From contig UQVA01000003.1 of assembly GCA_900544405.1 (NCBI GenBank), positions 62,001 through 126,000 of the forward strand: a DNA stretch of 64,000 nucleotides, read 5' to 3'. Position 1 is the stretch's first letter, and every line of letters begins with the position of its first letter. The translations under genes were made by a program, and so were the position numbers. The stretch is from an uncultured Eubacteriales bacterium (GTDB taxonomy: Bacteria > Bacillota > Clostridia > Oscillospirales > Oscillospiraceae). The notes beneath the pieces are model-generated. The model searched no databases and was not told the origin of the DNA. It saw only the letters and a program-made list of their open reading frames with translations. Positions 41,860 to 50,534 of this stretch are shown here, one piece after another.

Positions 41860-43131
41860 TTACCGATGCAGGATCTCATCCCGGCCGGGGCCGTTGGAGA
41901 CCATGGTGATCCGCACGCCGATCTCCTGCTCGATGAACTCCACATAGTTCCGGCAGGCCTCGGGCAGGTCCTCGTACTTGGTGATGCCCCGGATGTTCTG
42001 TTTCCAGCCGGGCAGGACCTTCCAAACGGGCTTGCAGCGCTCCAGCACGGGGGTGGTGGGGAAGTCGTGGATGATCTTGCCGTCCACTTCGTAAGCCACG
42101 CACACGGGAATTTCGTCCAGATAGCTCAGCGCGTCCACAACGGTCAGGGCCACCTGGGTTGCACCCTGGACCTGCACGCCGTAGCGGCTGGCCACACAGT
42201 CGTACCAGCCCATCCGGCGGGGACGGCCGGTGGTAGCGCCGAATTCGCCCTTGTCGCCGCCATGGATGCGGAGGGTCTGGGCCTCCTCACCGAAAATCTC
42301 GCTGACGAAAGCGCCAGCGCCCACGGCGGAAGAATAGGCCTTGGACACGCACACGATGTCCTTGATCTCATAGGGGGGCAGACCGGCGCCCACGGTGCCG
42401 AAGCCGGCCAGCGGAGAGGAGGACGTAACCATGGGGTAAATGCCGTGGTCCGGGTCCTTCATGGAGCCCAGCTGGCCCTCCAGCAGGATGACCTTGCCCT
42501 CCAGCACGGCCTTGTGCAGGAAATGGAAGGTGTCGGTCACATAGGCCCGGACTTCTTCCAGAGCGGGCTTGATGGCGTCATAGACTTCCCGGGCGTTCAG
42601 GGTGGGCTTGTGATAGAGATGCTCCAGCATCACGTTCTTCACTTCCAGCACCCGCTCCAGCTTTTCCAGGGCGCTTGCTTCGTCGAACAGCTCGCAGATC
42701 TGGAAGCCGATCTTGGCATACTTGTCGGAGAAGAAAGGAGCGATGCCGGACTTGGTGGAGCCGAAGCTGCGGCCGCCCAGGCGCTCTTCTTCATATTGGT
42801 CAAAGAGGATGTGGTAAGGCATGACCACCTGCACCCGGTCGGAGACCAGCAGGTTGGGTTCCACACCGGCTTCCTTCAGGGACTTGATCTCGTCCACGAA
42901 CTTATTCAGGTCCAGGGCAACGCCGTTGCCGATGATGTTGGTGGTGTGGTGATAAAACACGCCGGAGGGGAGCTGATGCAGTGCAAAGCGGCCATATTCG
43001 TTGATAATGGTGTGGCCTGCGTTGCTGCCGCCCTGAAAACGGATGACCACATCGGCGTCCTTCGCCAGAACGTCGGTGATCTTACCCTTTCCTTCATCGC
43101 CCCAGTTGGCGCCTACGATCGCGCGTACCAT
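41860..43131 (-). CDS. purA: Adenylosuccinate synthetase
   Basis: A 423-residue enzyme joining IMP and aspartate with GTP in AMP synthesis. The N-terminal GTP/IMP site WGDEGKGKITD (about 10-20) holds the catalytic Asp, GSNAGHT (about 35-41) the catalytic His, and RSFGSTKSGIAPFFSDK (about 120-136) and TTGRPRRMGWYD are conserved. GGAGG lies before the ATG. The promoter TTTACA-N17-TAAAAT is at 43228-43200. No purine riboswitch was recognised in the short leader. Confidence 0.97.
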   Translation of the reverse strand: MVRAIVGANWGDEGKGKITDVLAKDADVVIRFQGGSNAGHTIINEYGRFALHQLPSGVFYHHTTNIIGNGVALDLNKFVDEIKSLKEAGVEPNLLVSDRVQVVMPYHILFDQYEEERLGGRSFGSTKSGIAPFFSDKYAKIGFQICELFDEASALEKLERVLEVKNVMLEHLYHKPTLNAREVYDAIKPALEEVRAYVTDTFHFLHKAVLEGKVILLEGQLGSMKDPDHGIYPMVTSSSPLAGFGTVGAGLPPYEIKDIVCVSKAYSSAVGAGAFVSEIFGEEAQTLRIHGGDKGEFGATTGRPRRMGWYDCVASRYGVQVQGATQVALTVVDALSYLDEIPVCVAYEVDGKIIHDFPTTPVLERCKPVWKVLPGWKQNIRGITKYEDLPEACRNYVEFIEQEIGVRITMVSNGPGRDEILHR

Positions 43132-43199
43132 GCTAAAACCTCCAAAACTGTAAAAACAGCAAAATACGGCAGGAAGCGTCTCGCCTCTGCCGTTAACTT

Positions 43200-43228
43200 A
43201 TTTTAGCATAAACGCAAGCAAATGTAAA
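43200..43228 (-). promoter_or_regulatory. purA promoter
   Basis: TTTACA (43228-43223), 17 bases, TAAAAT (43205-43200). Confidence 0.6.
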
Positions 43229-43608
43229 GGGGGAATTTAAAAAACCGCAGGAGAATTTGTCCCGTCGTGTATGTCCGTCCTGTCCGAACATTTTTCACGC
43301 AGGCAAAGTTGTATTATGACTTTTTACCCGCTGATTTTTAGTTGTTTTGCCGGTTTGAAAATAATTTTCAGGCTCTTTTTCGCCATTTTCTCCGTTTTGG
43401 ACCGCTCCAAACCGTTCCCCAGATATTGACACAGAGTTCTCTCTATGATAGAATAATTTTGACCGGAGGATACCTCCGAAATCAAATGTCTCTTTTCTCC
43501 CATTTCTGACTGCACACTTGATAGAATAATCAATGCCAAGAGGCACACAGCAAGATCAGTCGTCGGAATACGGGATGAAAGGGCGAAAAAGAATAGAGGA
43601 CGGTCCCT
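43229..43608. other. Intergenic region upstream of the lipoprotein cluster
   Basis: No accepted gene. It contains the promoter at 43426-43454 and a second AT-rich ATAGAATAAT copy near 43520, a direct repeat of the first -10 region. The roughly 150-base leader that results has no obvious riboswitch. Two overlapping minus-strand frames (43295-43546, 43324-43713) show no ribosome site or domain. Confidence 0.5.
43426..43454 (+). promoter_or_regulatory. Promoter of the first lipoprotein gene
   Basis: TTGACA (43426-43431), 17 bases, TAGAAT (43449-43454). Confidence 0.7.
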
Positions 43609-44826
43609 ATGAAACACATCGCTATTCTTCTGTTCCTCCTTCTGCTGCTGACCGGCTGTGCAGCGGCCCCGGCAGAGCCGACCGCCACTTTGCCTTTGGC
43701 ATCCGTGGATCACAGTCTGGATGCGGCAAATTCCTATCTGCTCTCAGGCAATTTCTATCGTTTCCTCCCCTACAAAAACTTCTGCTATAAATTCGACCAT
43801 CTGAAAAGTCTTATTCTCTACTACGACTGCGACAGCGGCACTTCCGGCCCCCTCTGTGCCGACCCGGACTGTACCCATGATTCTCCGGAATGTTCCGCCT
43901 ATGTGGTGCAGGGCGACGGTCTGAACTGCTACCAAGACAATCTTTATTTTGTGAGCAAGGATGTTTCCGCCGCCCAGACAGACCCAAACGATTACCTGTG
44001 GAAAACCTCACTTTCCGGCGAAAACCGTCAGAAAGTCAAGTGTTTTGACTTCAACACGGTCATTCAGGAGTATCAGCCCCAGCAATACATCATCCATCAG
44101 GGGCAGCTTTACCTGATCGGATACGCCTATATCGTGCAAGGGGGAAAAGGACTGACACGGCTGAGCGTACTTTCCACGACTCTGGATGATTCCGAAACCT
44201 TCACGCCTATTTTCCAGCTGGAGACCGAAGCGGATATAAAATACTCCGTTCGTTTCGTCGGGGACAGCGTGTATATCTTCTCCGCCGTACAAGGTACGGC
44301 GCAGGTCGTCCGCTACGACATTTCCACCCAATCCTCCGCCACCATCTACGAAGAAAGTGCCATATCCGACCTCTTGGGCGAACTGTGGGTGAGCGAGGAC
44401 GGGACCGTTTATCTTGCCGGGGCCGATGATGATGCCGGATACGTCTGGACATTGACAGACCACGCTCGTCAGGTCGCAGTCCGCTTCGACATTCCCGAGA
44501 AAAACGTCCCCAAGCTGACCGGTGACATTGCCGTTGTCCTGACAAGAAATGCCGGCGGGAACCGCCAGGCCAGCGTCAAGGACCTGAGCGGAGCGACCAT
44601 CTACGATGGTCCCCTTTTCCCCTCCGACATTTCGGGACTGGATGTAGACCCTAACAACTGCTATTACGGTCTGCTTGGCGGCAATAAGGACCAGATCGTC
44701 ATCGAACTGGACACGACCATGGATACCCACGAAGCGGCCTATTGCGTTCTGTTCTTAGACCCAAGCAGCCAGATGCAGCTTCTCCATCTGTGGTCCTGCA
44801 AGGCTTACGAGAAAATGTTCCCGTGA
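43609..44826 (+). CDS. Lipoprotein, beta-propeller-like (DUF5050-type)
   Basis: A 405-residue exported lipoprotein. The signal MKHIAILLFLLLLLTGC gives a lipobox LTGC (Cys17), followed by a short Pro/Thr linker. The mature part consists of repeated beta units (NLYFVSKD, QLYLIGYAY, SVYIFSAV, TVYLAGADD), suggesting a propeller. CADPDCTHDSPEC (about 83-95) is a Cys-rich motif seen in such clostridial lipoproteins. It is the first and most divergent of five lipoproteins; function unknown. Confidence 0.78.
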   Translation: MKHIAILLFLLLLLTGCAAAPAEPTATLPLASVDHSLDAANSYLLSGNFYRFLPYKNFCYKFDHLKSLILYYDCDSGTSGPLCADPDCTHDSPECSAYVVQGDGLNCYQDNLYFVSKDVSAAQTDPNDYLWKTSLSGENRQKVKCFDFNTVIQEYQPQQYIIHQGQLYLIGYAYIVQGGKGLTRLSVLSTTLDDSETFTPIFQLETEADIKYSVRFVGDSVYIFSAVQGTAQVVRYDISTQSSATIYEESAISDLLGELWVSEDGTVYLAGADDDAGYVWTLTDHARQVAVRFDIPEKNVPKLTGDIAVVLTRNAGGNRQASVKDLSGATIYDGPLFPSDISGLDVDPNNCYYGLLGGNKDQIVIELDTTMDTHEAAYCVLFLDPSSQMQLLHLWSCKAYEKMFP

Positions 44827-44849
44827 CCGTATTTTTACAGGAGGCCCCC

Positions 44850-45773
44850 ATGAAAAACTTTGCCATTCTTTTGGTCCTCGCTTTGCTGTTGACCAGCTGT
44901 GCTGTGGCCCCGGTGCAGGAAAGCACCGTGCCTGGTACCTCTGCGCCCATTGCAGAGCCGTCAACGACCTCCCAAACCGGTCCGGCTTCGTTATCCGAAT
45001 CCGCACCGTCGCCGGAAGAATACTACGCTTCTGCAGAATCCGTCGAATCGCTGATGTTTCAGCCCTCCTGGCACGAAGCCAATGATGTTTGGGTACGGGC
45101 CAAGGGCGATGCACTGGTCCTGACCCACCAGCGCATCCCGGAGACCGTCTTTGAGGCCCCCTTCGGCCGTCTTTCCGGTTCCATATACTGGGTCCACTAT
45201 TGCTGCTACTTTATGGCATCTGTGGATGCCGCCGCAGACGGGATATACCGGCTCTACGCTCCGACCGGCCAGGTGGAACTGCTTGTAGGCGATATTCCTA
45301 TCGACCGGAACAATGGTCTCTTTTTCCCGGTCAGCAACGTGGAAGTCACCTGGGACGAGATGGACCCGGAATATCTGGATGCCTGCCTTGCCGTATGGGA
45401 CACGGAACGAGACGATCTTCGGCTTTCGCCGGAAAGCACCGAGTCCGGTACCGCAACGCCCCGCCAATGCTGGGGAGACGGCGCAGATTTTGACATTCGG
45501 AAGGACAGCACCCTTTTGGAATACGTTGGTTTTTATCACCTGGGCAATGCGGAGATGGCGAACCGTGGATACCCGGAAGCCTATGCCGCCCACAGCTATT
45601 ATTTGAATTCCCTGACCGGAAAAACGCTGACGATTCAAGCGCTTGGGTATTATGAAGACGATTATTATTCCAGAACAGTCCATTATTTCTACCCCGACGG
45701 CACAGAGCGCCCGGAAGAAATGACCGCCAAGAACGGCCGGAATTGGTGGCTGGACGATTATTACGCTGACTAA
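44850..45773 (+). CDS. Lipoprotein, paralogue family member 2
   Basis: A 307-residue lipoprotein beginning MKNFAILLVLALLLTSCAVA, lipobox LTSC (Cys17), then a Ser/Thr/Pro linker (about 20-52). The mature domain shares blocks with the gene at 47417: IYRLYAPTGQVELLV, a Tyr-rich segment (YYEDDYYSRTVHYFYPDGTE) and a closing NWWLDDYY. The ribosome site GGAGG lies seven bases before the ATG. No known family; a surface role is inferred from the lipid anchor. Confidence 0.75.
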   Translation: MKNFAILLVLALLLTSCAVAPVQESTVPGTSAPIAEPSTTSQTGPASLSESAPSPEEYYASAESVESLMFQPSWHEANDVWVRAKGDALVLTHQRIPETVFEAPFGRLSGSIYWVHYCCYFMASVDAAADGIYRLYAPTGQVELLVGDIPIDRNNGLFFPVSNVEVTWDEMDPEYLDACLAVWDTERDDLRLSPESTESGTATPRQCWGDGADFDIRKDSTLLEYVGFYHLGNAEMANRGYPEAYAAHSYYLNSLTGKTLTIQALGYYEDDYYSRTVHYFYPDGTERPEEMTAKNGRNWWLDDYYAD

Positions 45774-45856
45774 AATATTCTGTCTCGCAGCCCGTCGGTC
45801 CCCGCCCTCGGGCTGCTCTTTCACACAAACCATTTTCCGGACAAGGAGAGGTCTCC

Positions 45857-47140
45857 ATGAAAAACTTTGCCATTCTTTTGGTCCTCGCTTTGCTTCTGAC
45901 CGGTTGTTCCAGCGCCCCGGTGCAGGAAAGCACCGCTTCAAGCACTACCCTGCCCGTTCAGACGGAACCCATGCCTTCTGTCAGCTCGGAACCAGCCTCC
46001 CTTCCCCCGGAAAGCACTGCCCCGGAAAAAGAAACGGAATATTATATTTTCATCCCCGAAGATGACCCCGGCTTGACCTGGCTGTGGGGCTATCTGGGGA
46101 TAAAGCTGGAAGACTATCCAAATCCCTATCTTTACGCCAAAAATATGGATACCCGTGAAATTCTCCTGCTCCTGGACAAGGACACCAAGATGTTTCGCCA
46201 AAACGGCAAGGACGTATATTGCATCACGGAAGAGAACGAACTGTATCGCCTCCGGCTGGACATTCCCGGCAGTCAGACGCTGCTCTATACGGCTCAATAC
46301 GGAGAACTTGGCAGTCTCTCCCCCTATATGGCCGATCAGGTTTTCTTTGAGCAGCTTCTCGGCGTGTGCTTTCTGGACGGCGACCACGTTCTGCTGCTGG
46401 ATTCCATCAGCAATGGGGTCCTTCAGGATGAGGTTTGCCCCGGCATCCGCCTGGTCTGCCGCCGCACTGCGGACAGCTTCTATTGGGAAGACGAAGCCGG
46501 TACGGAATGGATACGGGACTGCACCACCGGCGAGGACCGTCTCGGAAGCCGCTTTGTGGAAGCAAAATCGCTGCCGGAGCCCTGGGAAGATCAGAACGTC
46601 TACTGGGTGTTTCTCACCGAGGACACGGAAAGCACCGCCTGGCAGTGGCCCCACCTGGGCATCGACATTCGGGACTACCCCGAGCCGTATGTCTATGCGA
46701 AGAATCTGAAGACCGGCGAGATCACGCTGCTTCTGGATACGGAGACCGCAAGCGTTGTCTCTTTCGGCTTTGATGCCTATTGCATCACCAAAGGCGGCCG
46801 GGTCTTTTACATTCCCATTCGGGAGCCGGAAAAGGCCCGGTGCATCTACACGGCGCAGCACGGAACTCTGAGCAGTCTGACCCTCTCCCTGGACAGTCCC
46901 TATCTGGAAAAAATCACCGGCATTTGCTTCCTGGACGGCGATCAGGCCGTGGGGATGGACTATCCCGCCGGGAACGTCCTTTTCGACGTGGAATGTCCCG
47001 GCGCACAGTGGGTCTGGGCCAACACCACCGACAGCTTCTATTGGAAGAATGCCGCCGGGGAGCGGTTCCTGCGGGATTGTCTGGCCAACGAGGACCTCCC
47101 TGTGGCGTACATTGGAGAAGAAAGCGCAGGCGAAAAGTGA
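45857..47140 (+). CDS. Lipoprotein with internal tandem duplication, family member 3
   Basis: A 427-residue lipoprotein. The first 57 bases of the gene are almost identical to those of the previous lipoprotein (MKNFAILLVLALLLTGC). The mature part holds two copies of one domain of about 165 residues (about 62-230 and 248-418). Matching landmarks are YLYAKNMDTREILLLLD with YVYAKNLKTGEITLLLD, GVCFLDGDHV with GICFLDGDQA, and ADSFYWEDEAGTE with TDSFYWKNAAGER. No known domain is recognised. Confidence 0.75.
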   Translation: MKNFAILLVLALLLTGCSSAPVQESTASSTTLPVQTEPMPSVSSEPASLPPESTAPEKETEYYIFIPEDDPGLTWLWGYLGIKLEDYPNPYLYAKNMDTREILLLLDKDTKMFRQNGKDVYCITEENELYRLRLDIPGSQTLLYTAQYGELGSLSPYMADQVFFEQLLGVCFLDGDHVLLLDSISNGVLQDEVCPGIRLVCRRTADSFYWEDEAGTEWIRDCTTGEDRLGSRFVEAKSLPEPWEDQNVYWVFLTEDTESTAWQWPHLGIDIRDYPEPYVYAKNLKTGEITLLLDTETASVVSFGFDAYCITKGGRVFYIPIREPEKARCIYTAQHGTLSSLTLSLDSPYLEKITGICFLDGDQAVGMDYPAGNVLFDVECPGAQWVWANTTDSFYWKNAAGERFLRDCLANEDLPVAYIGEESAGEK

Positions 47141-47310
47141 TAATATGAATTTACGCTTAAAAACTGCATATTCAACGTTTTTACGCCCATTTTCAAGAAT
47201 CATGCGTATATTTGTATTATCTTTCTGTTTTCTGTTCTATCTATTGTCAGAACTGTAAATCAAAGCCGGTTATTTTATCCGGAATATTTTATATTTTTAC
47301 CAAAATATGC
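47141..47310. other. AT-rich intergenic stretch before the poly-C promoter
   Basis: No gene or hairpin is supported here. The stretch is much more AT-rich than its surroundings and ends at the -35 of the promoter at 47311. Confidence 0.4.
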
Positions 47311-47341
47311 TTGACAAAGCGTACCCCCCCCCCGATATAAT
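47311..47341 (+). promoter_or_regulatory. Promoter with C10 tract in spacer, candidate phase-variable switch
   Basis: TTGACA (47311-47316) and TATAAT (47336-47341) are both perfect consensus but lie 19 bases apart. The spacer holds a run of ten C (47324-47333). Loss of two C would restore the optimal 17; slipped-strand change of this tract would alter expression of the lipoprotein at 47417 and probably the next gene. Confidence 0.7.
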
Positions 47342-47416
47342 TATGTTAGAGGATGTTTTTTCCTCTGCATGAAATAAACCGGCCGGATACCGGCCCCATA
47401 AAAAAGGAGGTCTCTT

Positions 47417-48532
47417 ATGAAACGCTTCGCCCTTCTCCTGGTGCTGATTTTGCTGCTGACCGGCTGCGCCGTAGCCCCGGCGCAGGAAAGCACCACTCCC
47501 AGCACTACCCTGCCCGCAAAAACGGAACCTGTTACGACCGCACCCAGCACTGCACCCGTCACGAAGCCGGCAACGGAGCCTGCCACGGAACCTCCTACAG
47601 AACCAGCCGAGCCTTATGATACATATTTCGCCACGGAAATCCCCTGCCGAATTGATACTTCCGGCAGTTGGTACTCCCTCGACTATGAAACGCCCCAGGC
47701 GGGACCGGACGAGTTTGCGTGGCTGGTTCAGAACTTTCATGTAAGGCAATTCAACTGGAAAGCCGAAGACTTAGGACGTCCCGTTCTGACTTTCACCGGA
47801 TGTCAGGAATACCGACTTCTCAGTGAGAACACCGTCGCCGAAATCACAAATGCCACCCTCAGCTACTGCGTAGCCGTCTCCGAGGACCGGGGGGCCCTGC
47901 TGCGGCTCTCCTACACGGAGGGCGTGGAGCCTGTCACCCTGTACACGGACCCCTACGGCCGTATCTCCTCCCCCAAAGTCTACGACCAGTGTCTGTTCTT
48001 CATTGCCGGTGTGGACGAAACCACCAACGGCATCTATCGCTATTATCTCCCAGACGGGACCGTTGACCTGCTGGTCAAGGACCTGCCCGCCACCAAGGAT
48101 GGGGACAACATCCGCTTCCAGATCGTTTCCAACGTGACGCTGGCCTGGACGGTCATGGAAAAGCCAACCCTGCAGGACATGGAGGACTACTGGGAGACCG
48201 AGTTCCAGGCCTTTGGCGGCAAGACCGCCCATGCGTTCTTCTCCGAGGTCATCGGCAAGGATCTGCCCACTGCCGCTGATTTCCTGGCGACCGATGAACC
48301 TGAACGGCGCCACCAATACGAAGATGTGCTGGAATTCCTGCTCTATCAGGGCAACGACAAATATTCCGTACACTACTATTACGAAAACTTCCTGACCGGC
48401 GAGACGCTGGAGGCCTACGGCTATGTGCGCCGCCTGTTCGACGACTATTACTACCCCGACGGCACCATGCGGCCCAAGGAAGAGTATTCCAACGGAATGC
48501 TCTGGTGGCTGGACAGCTACTATCAAAAGTAA
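47417..48532 (+). CDS. Lipoprotein, family member 4, behind the poly-C promoter
   Basis: A 371-residue lipoprotein, MKRFALLLVLILLLTGC with Cys17, then a Thr/Pro/Glu linker (about 24-68, TKPATEPATEPPTEP). The mature domain is homologous to the protein at 44850: GIYRYYLPDGTVDLLVKDLP, YYENFLTGETLEAYGY, YYYPDGTMRP and the end LWWLDSYYQK. AAAGGAGG lies nine bases upstream. Function unknown; expression is likely subject to the homopolymer in its promoter. Confidence 0.75.
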   Translation: MKRFALLLVLILLLTGCAVAPAQESTTPSTTLPAKTEPVTTAPSTAPVTKPATEPATEPPTEPAEPYDTYFATEIPCRIDTSGSWYSLDYETPQAGPDEFAWLVQNFHVRQFNWKAEDLGRPVLTFTGCQEYRLLSENTVAEITNATLSYCVAVSEDRGALLRLSYTEGVEPVTLYTDPYGRISSPKVYDQCLFFIAGVDETTNGIYRYYLPDGTVDLLVKDLPATKDGDNIRFQIVSNVTLAWTVMEKPTLQDMEDYWETEFQAFGGKTAHAFFSEVIGKDLPTAADFLATDEPERRHQYEDVLEFLLYQGNDKYSVHYYYENFLTGETLEAYGYVRRLFDDYYYPDGTMRPKEEYSNGMLWWLDSYYQK

Positions 48533-48612
48533 AAATCACCGCCCGACGGGTGGGCGTACCGATAGCCCCCCCACCGGGCAAAATCGAATTCCAACAGAAA
48601 GAGGCGGTCCCC

Positions 48613-49605
48613 ATGAAATACTTCGCCATTCTCCTGGTGCTGATTTTGCTGTTGACCGGCTGCGCCGTAGCCCCGGCGCAGGAAAGCACCACTCCCAGCA
48701 CTACCCTGCCCGTTCAGACGGAGCCCTCCACGGCTCCCGGCACCGCATCGGCAACGCCCGGGGACCTTCCGACCGCCCTGCCCTGGAGCGTGCCGGAGGC
48801 TGAACCCTTATCCTACGAGGATTATTTTGCACAGGTCCGGGCCTTCGACGGGCCTTACGGCGTTGATACCGATTTTGCGCTGGAACCGAAGGGCGAACGG
48901 CTCTACGTCACCCAGCGCTCCACCAACGACACCTTCCTGATTGGCAAGTCAGACGACTACGGCTATCTGGTTGACGGCAAGAACCCGCTGGACTGGATCT
49001 GCGACACCGAGAAAATGTACGGCATTCTGGAGGGAAAACTGGTGTGCTTCGACTATCTTTCCCGGGAACTGACCGTTCTCTACGAGCAGGACGGAGAAGT
49101 GATCCTCCCTTCGGACCTGCTCTATCAGCGGGAGTGCCTGTTCTTCGTGGCCGGAGAACCCACAAGGGGCTTCACCATTTACCGCCTGTACCTGCCGGAC
49201 GGCACGCTGGATGCGCTGAAAACAAACATTCCCGTCTACTGTCTGGTGCAGGAGGTCACGGATAACCCCTACTACATCAACAACTTCTCCTTTGAGCTGT
49301 ACACCGGCTCCGACAAGCAGCAATCCTTCGCCATTCGGCTGCTTTGCGCGGACAACGAGACCGTTCAATGGTGGGAATACAACCACGAATACTGGGACGT
49401 GTACGCCGAACACGCCTCCAACCTGAAGGAGTCCTCCATTCTCAAGGAATTTTATGAGGACGTTCCCGAAGCACGCTGGCCCGGCCCGGAGGATATTCGC
49501 CAGCGGCTGAACATCAGCCTTGCCAGTCAGGGCCTTTCCCCCTACACCGTTTACACCCTCCGGGACACCACGCTGACCTCCGAAAAGTGGAACGGTTGCG
49601 GCTAA
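48613..49605 (+). CDS. Lipoprotein, family member 5
   Basis: A 330-residue lipoprotein, MKYFAILLVLILLLTGC with Cys17. The next 80 or so bases, through the linker, are almost identical to the gene at 47417, while the mature part is only distantly related (ECLFFVAGEPTRG, IYRLYLPDGTLDAL shared; the C-terminal half differs and lacks the WWLDSYY end). It is 80 bases after the previous gene without its own clear promoter and ends before a terminator. Confidence 0.75.
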   Translation: MKYFAILLVLILLLTGCAVAPAQESTTPSTTLPVQTEPSTAPGTASATPGDLPTALPWSVPEAEPLSYEDYFAQVRAFDGPYGVDTDFALEPKGERLYVTQRSTNDTFLIGKSDDYGYLVDGKNPLDWICDTEKMYGILEGKLVCFDYLSRELTVLYEQDGEVILPSDLLYQRECLFFVAGEPTRGFTIYRLYLPDGTLDALKTNIPVYCLVQEVTDNPYYINNFSFELYTGSDKQQSFAIRLLCADNETVQWWEYNHEYWDVYAEHASNLKESSILKEFYEDVPEARWPGPEDIRQRLNISLASQGLSPYTVYTLRDTTLTSEKWNGCG

Positions 49606-49613
49606 AAACGCAC

Positions 49614-49647
49614 AAATTCCCCTGAAACCTTCGTTTCAGGGGAATTT
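49614..49647. terminator. Bidirectional terminator
   Basis: AAATTCCCCTGAAAC, loop CTTC, and its complement, between the last lipoprotein gene and the convergent mrp gene. Confidence 0.88.
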
Positions 49648-49657
49648 TCTTGCTTTT

Positions 49658-50479
49658 TTACGCCTTTTCCACAGCGGCAACGGCATCCTTCAGGACGCTG
49701 GTGTCCACGGTCTCCATAAGGCCATGGTCGCAGGCCTGGGCCACTGCCGGGTCAATGGGCAGGCGGGCCAGAATGGGCAGATCGAACTCCTTGGCCACCT
49801 GGTCCAGCTTGCTCTCGCCGAACACACTGATCTTCTTCCCGCAGTCCGGGCAAGTCAGGTAGGCGTAGTTCTCCACGAAGCCCAGCACGGGAATGTGCAT
49901 CATGTTGGCCATCTTCACGGCTTTGGTCACGATCATGCTCACCAGGTCCTGGGGACTGGTGACGATGACCACGCCGTCCACCGGCAGGCTCTGGAACACG
50001 GTCAGGGGCACGTCACCGGTTCCGGGAGGCATATCCACGAAAAGATAATCCACATCCTCCCAGATTACATCCGTCCAGAACTGCTTCACCGCTCCGGCGA
50101 TCACCGGGCCACGCCAAACCACCGGGTCGGTGTTGTTGTCCAGCAGCAAATTGATGGACATGACCTGAATGCCCGTCCGGGTCAGGGCCGGGTACAGTCC
50201 CTCCTGGCTGGCTCCCTGGCACTGCTCCACACCGAAGGCCGTGGGCACGGAGGGGCCGGTGATGTCGGCGTCCAGAATGCCCACCCGTTTGCCCTGTCGG
50301 GCCATGGCCACGGCCAGCATGGAGGTGACGGTGGATTTGCCCACGCCGCCTTTGCCGGAGACCACGGCAATGATCTTGCCGACCTTGGATTTGGCGTTGG
50401 GCTTCTCCAGGAGGCTCTCCTTCTTGCGCTCGCTGCAGTCAGAGCCGCAGGATTCGCAATTTCCGTTGCAAGAACTCAT
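49658..50479 (-). CDS. mrp: Mrp/NBP35 family iron-sulfur carrier ATPase
   Basis: A 273-residue P-loop ATPase that binds and transfers Fe-S clusters. The N-terminal Cys cluster (MSSCNGNCESCGSDC) resembles NBP35 proteins, the P-loop is SGKGGVGKST (about 41-50), and the conserved CPDCGK pair (about 210-215) bridges a cluster between subunits. FVDMPPGTGDVPLTV is typical of the family. It is a single gene between two terminators or operons. Confidence 0.93.
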   Translation of the reverse strand: MSSCNGNCESCGSDCSERKKESLLEKPNAKSKVGKIIAVVSGKGGVGKSTVTSMLAVAMARQGKRVGILDADITGPSVPTAFGVEQCQGASQEGLYPALTRTGIQVMSINLLLDNNTDPVVWRGPVIAGAVKQFWTDVIWEDVDYLFVDMPPGTGDVPLTVFQSLPVDGVVIVTSPQDLVSMIVTKAVKMANMMHIPVLGFVENYAYLTCPDCGKKISVFGESKLDQVAKEFDLPILARLPIDPAVAQACDHGLMETVDTSVLKDAVAAVEKA

Positions 50480-50534
50480 TTCTCTCGCTCCTTATGATAT
50501 TTTTCCTTCATTATAAAGTACTTTGGCCGGCCTG

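Noticed and set aside
43132..43228. Possible purine riboswitch before purA
   Set aside because: The leader is too short, with only a small hairpin; no three-way junction core was recognised.
43324..43713. A 129-codon minus frame overlapping the first lipoprotein start
   Set aside because: It overlaps the promoter and ribosome site of the lipoprotein gene and has no domain or start signal.
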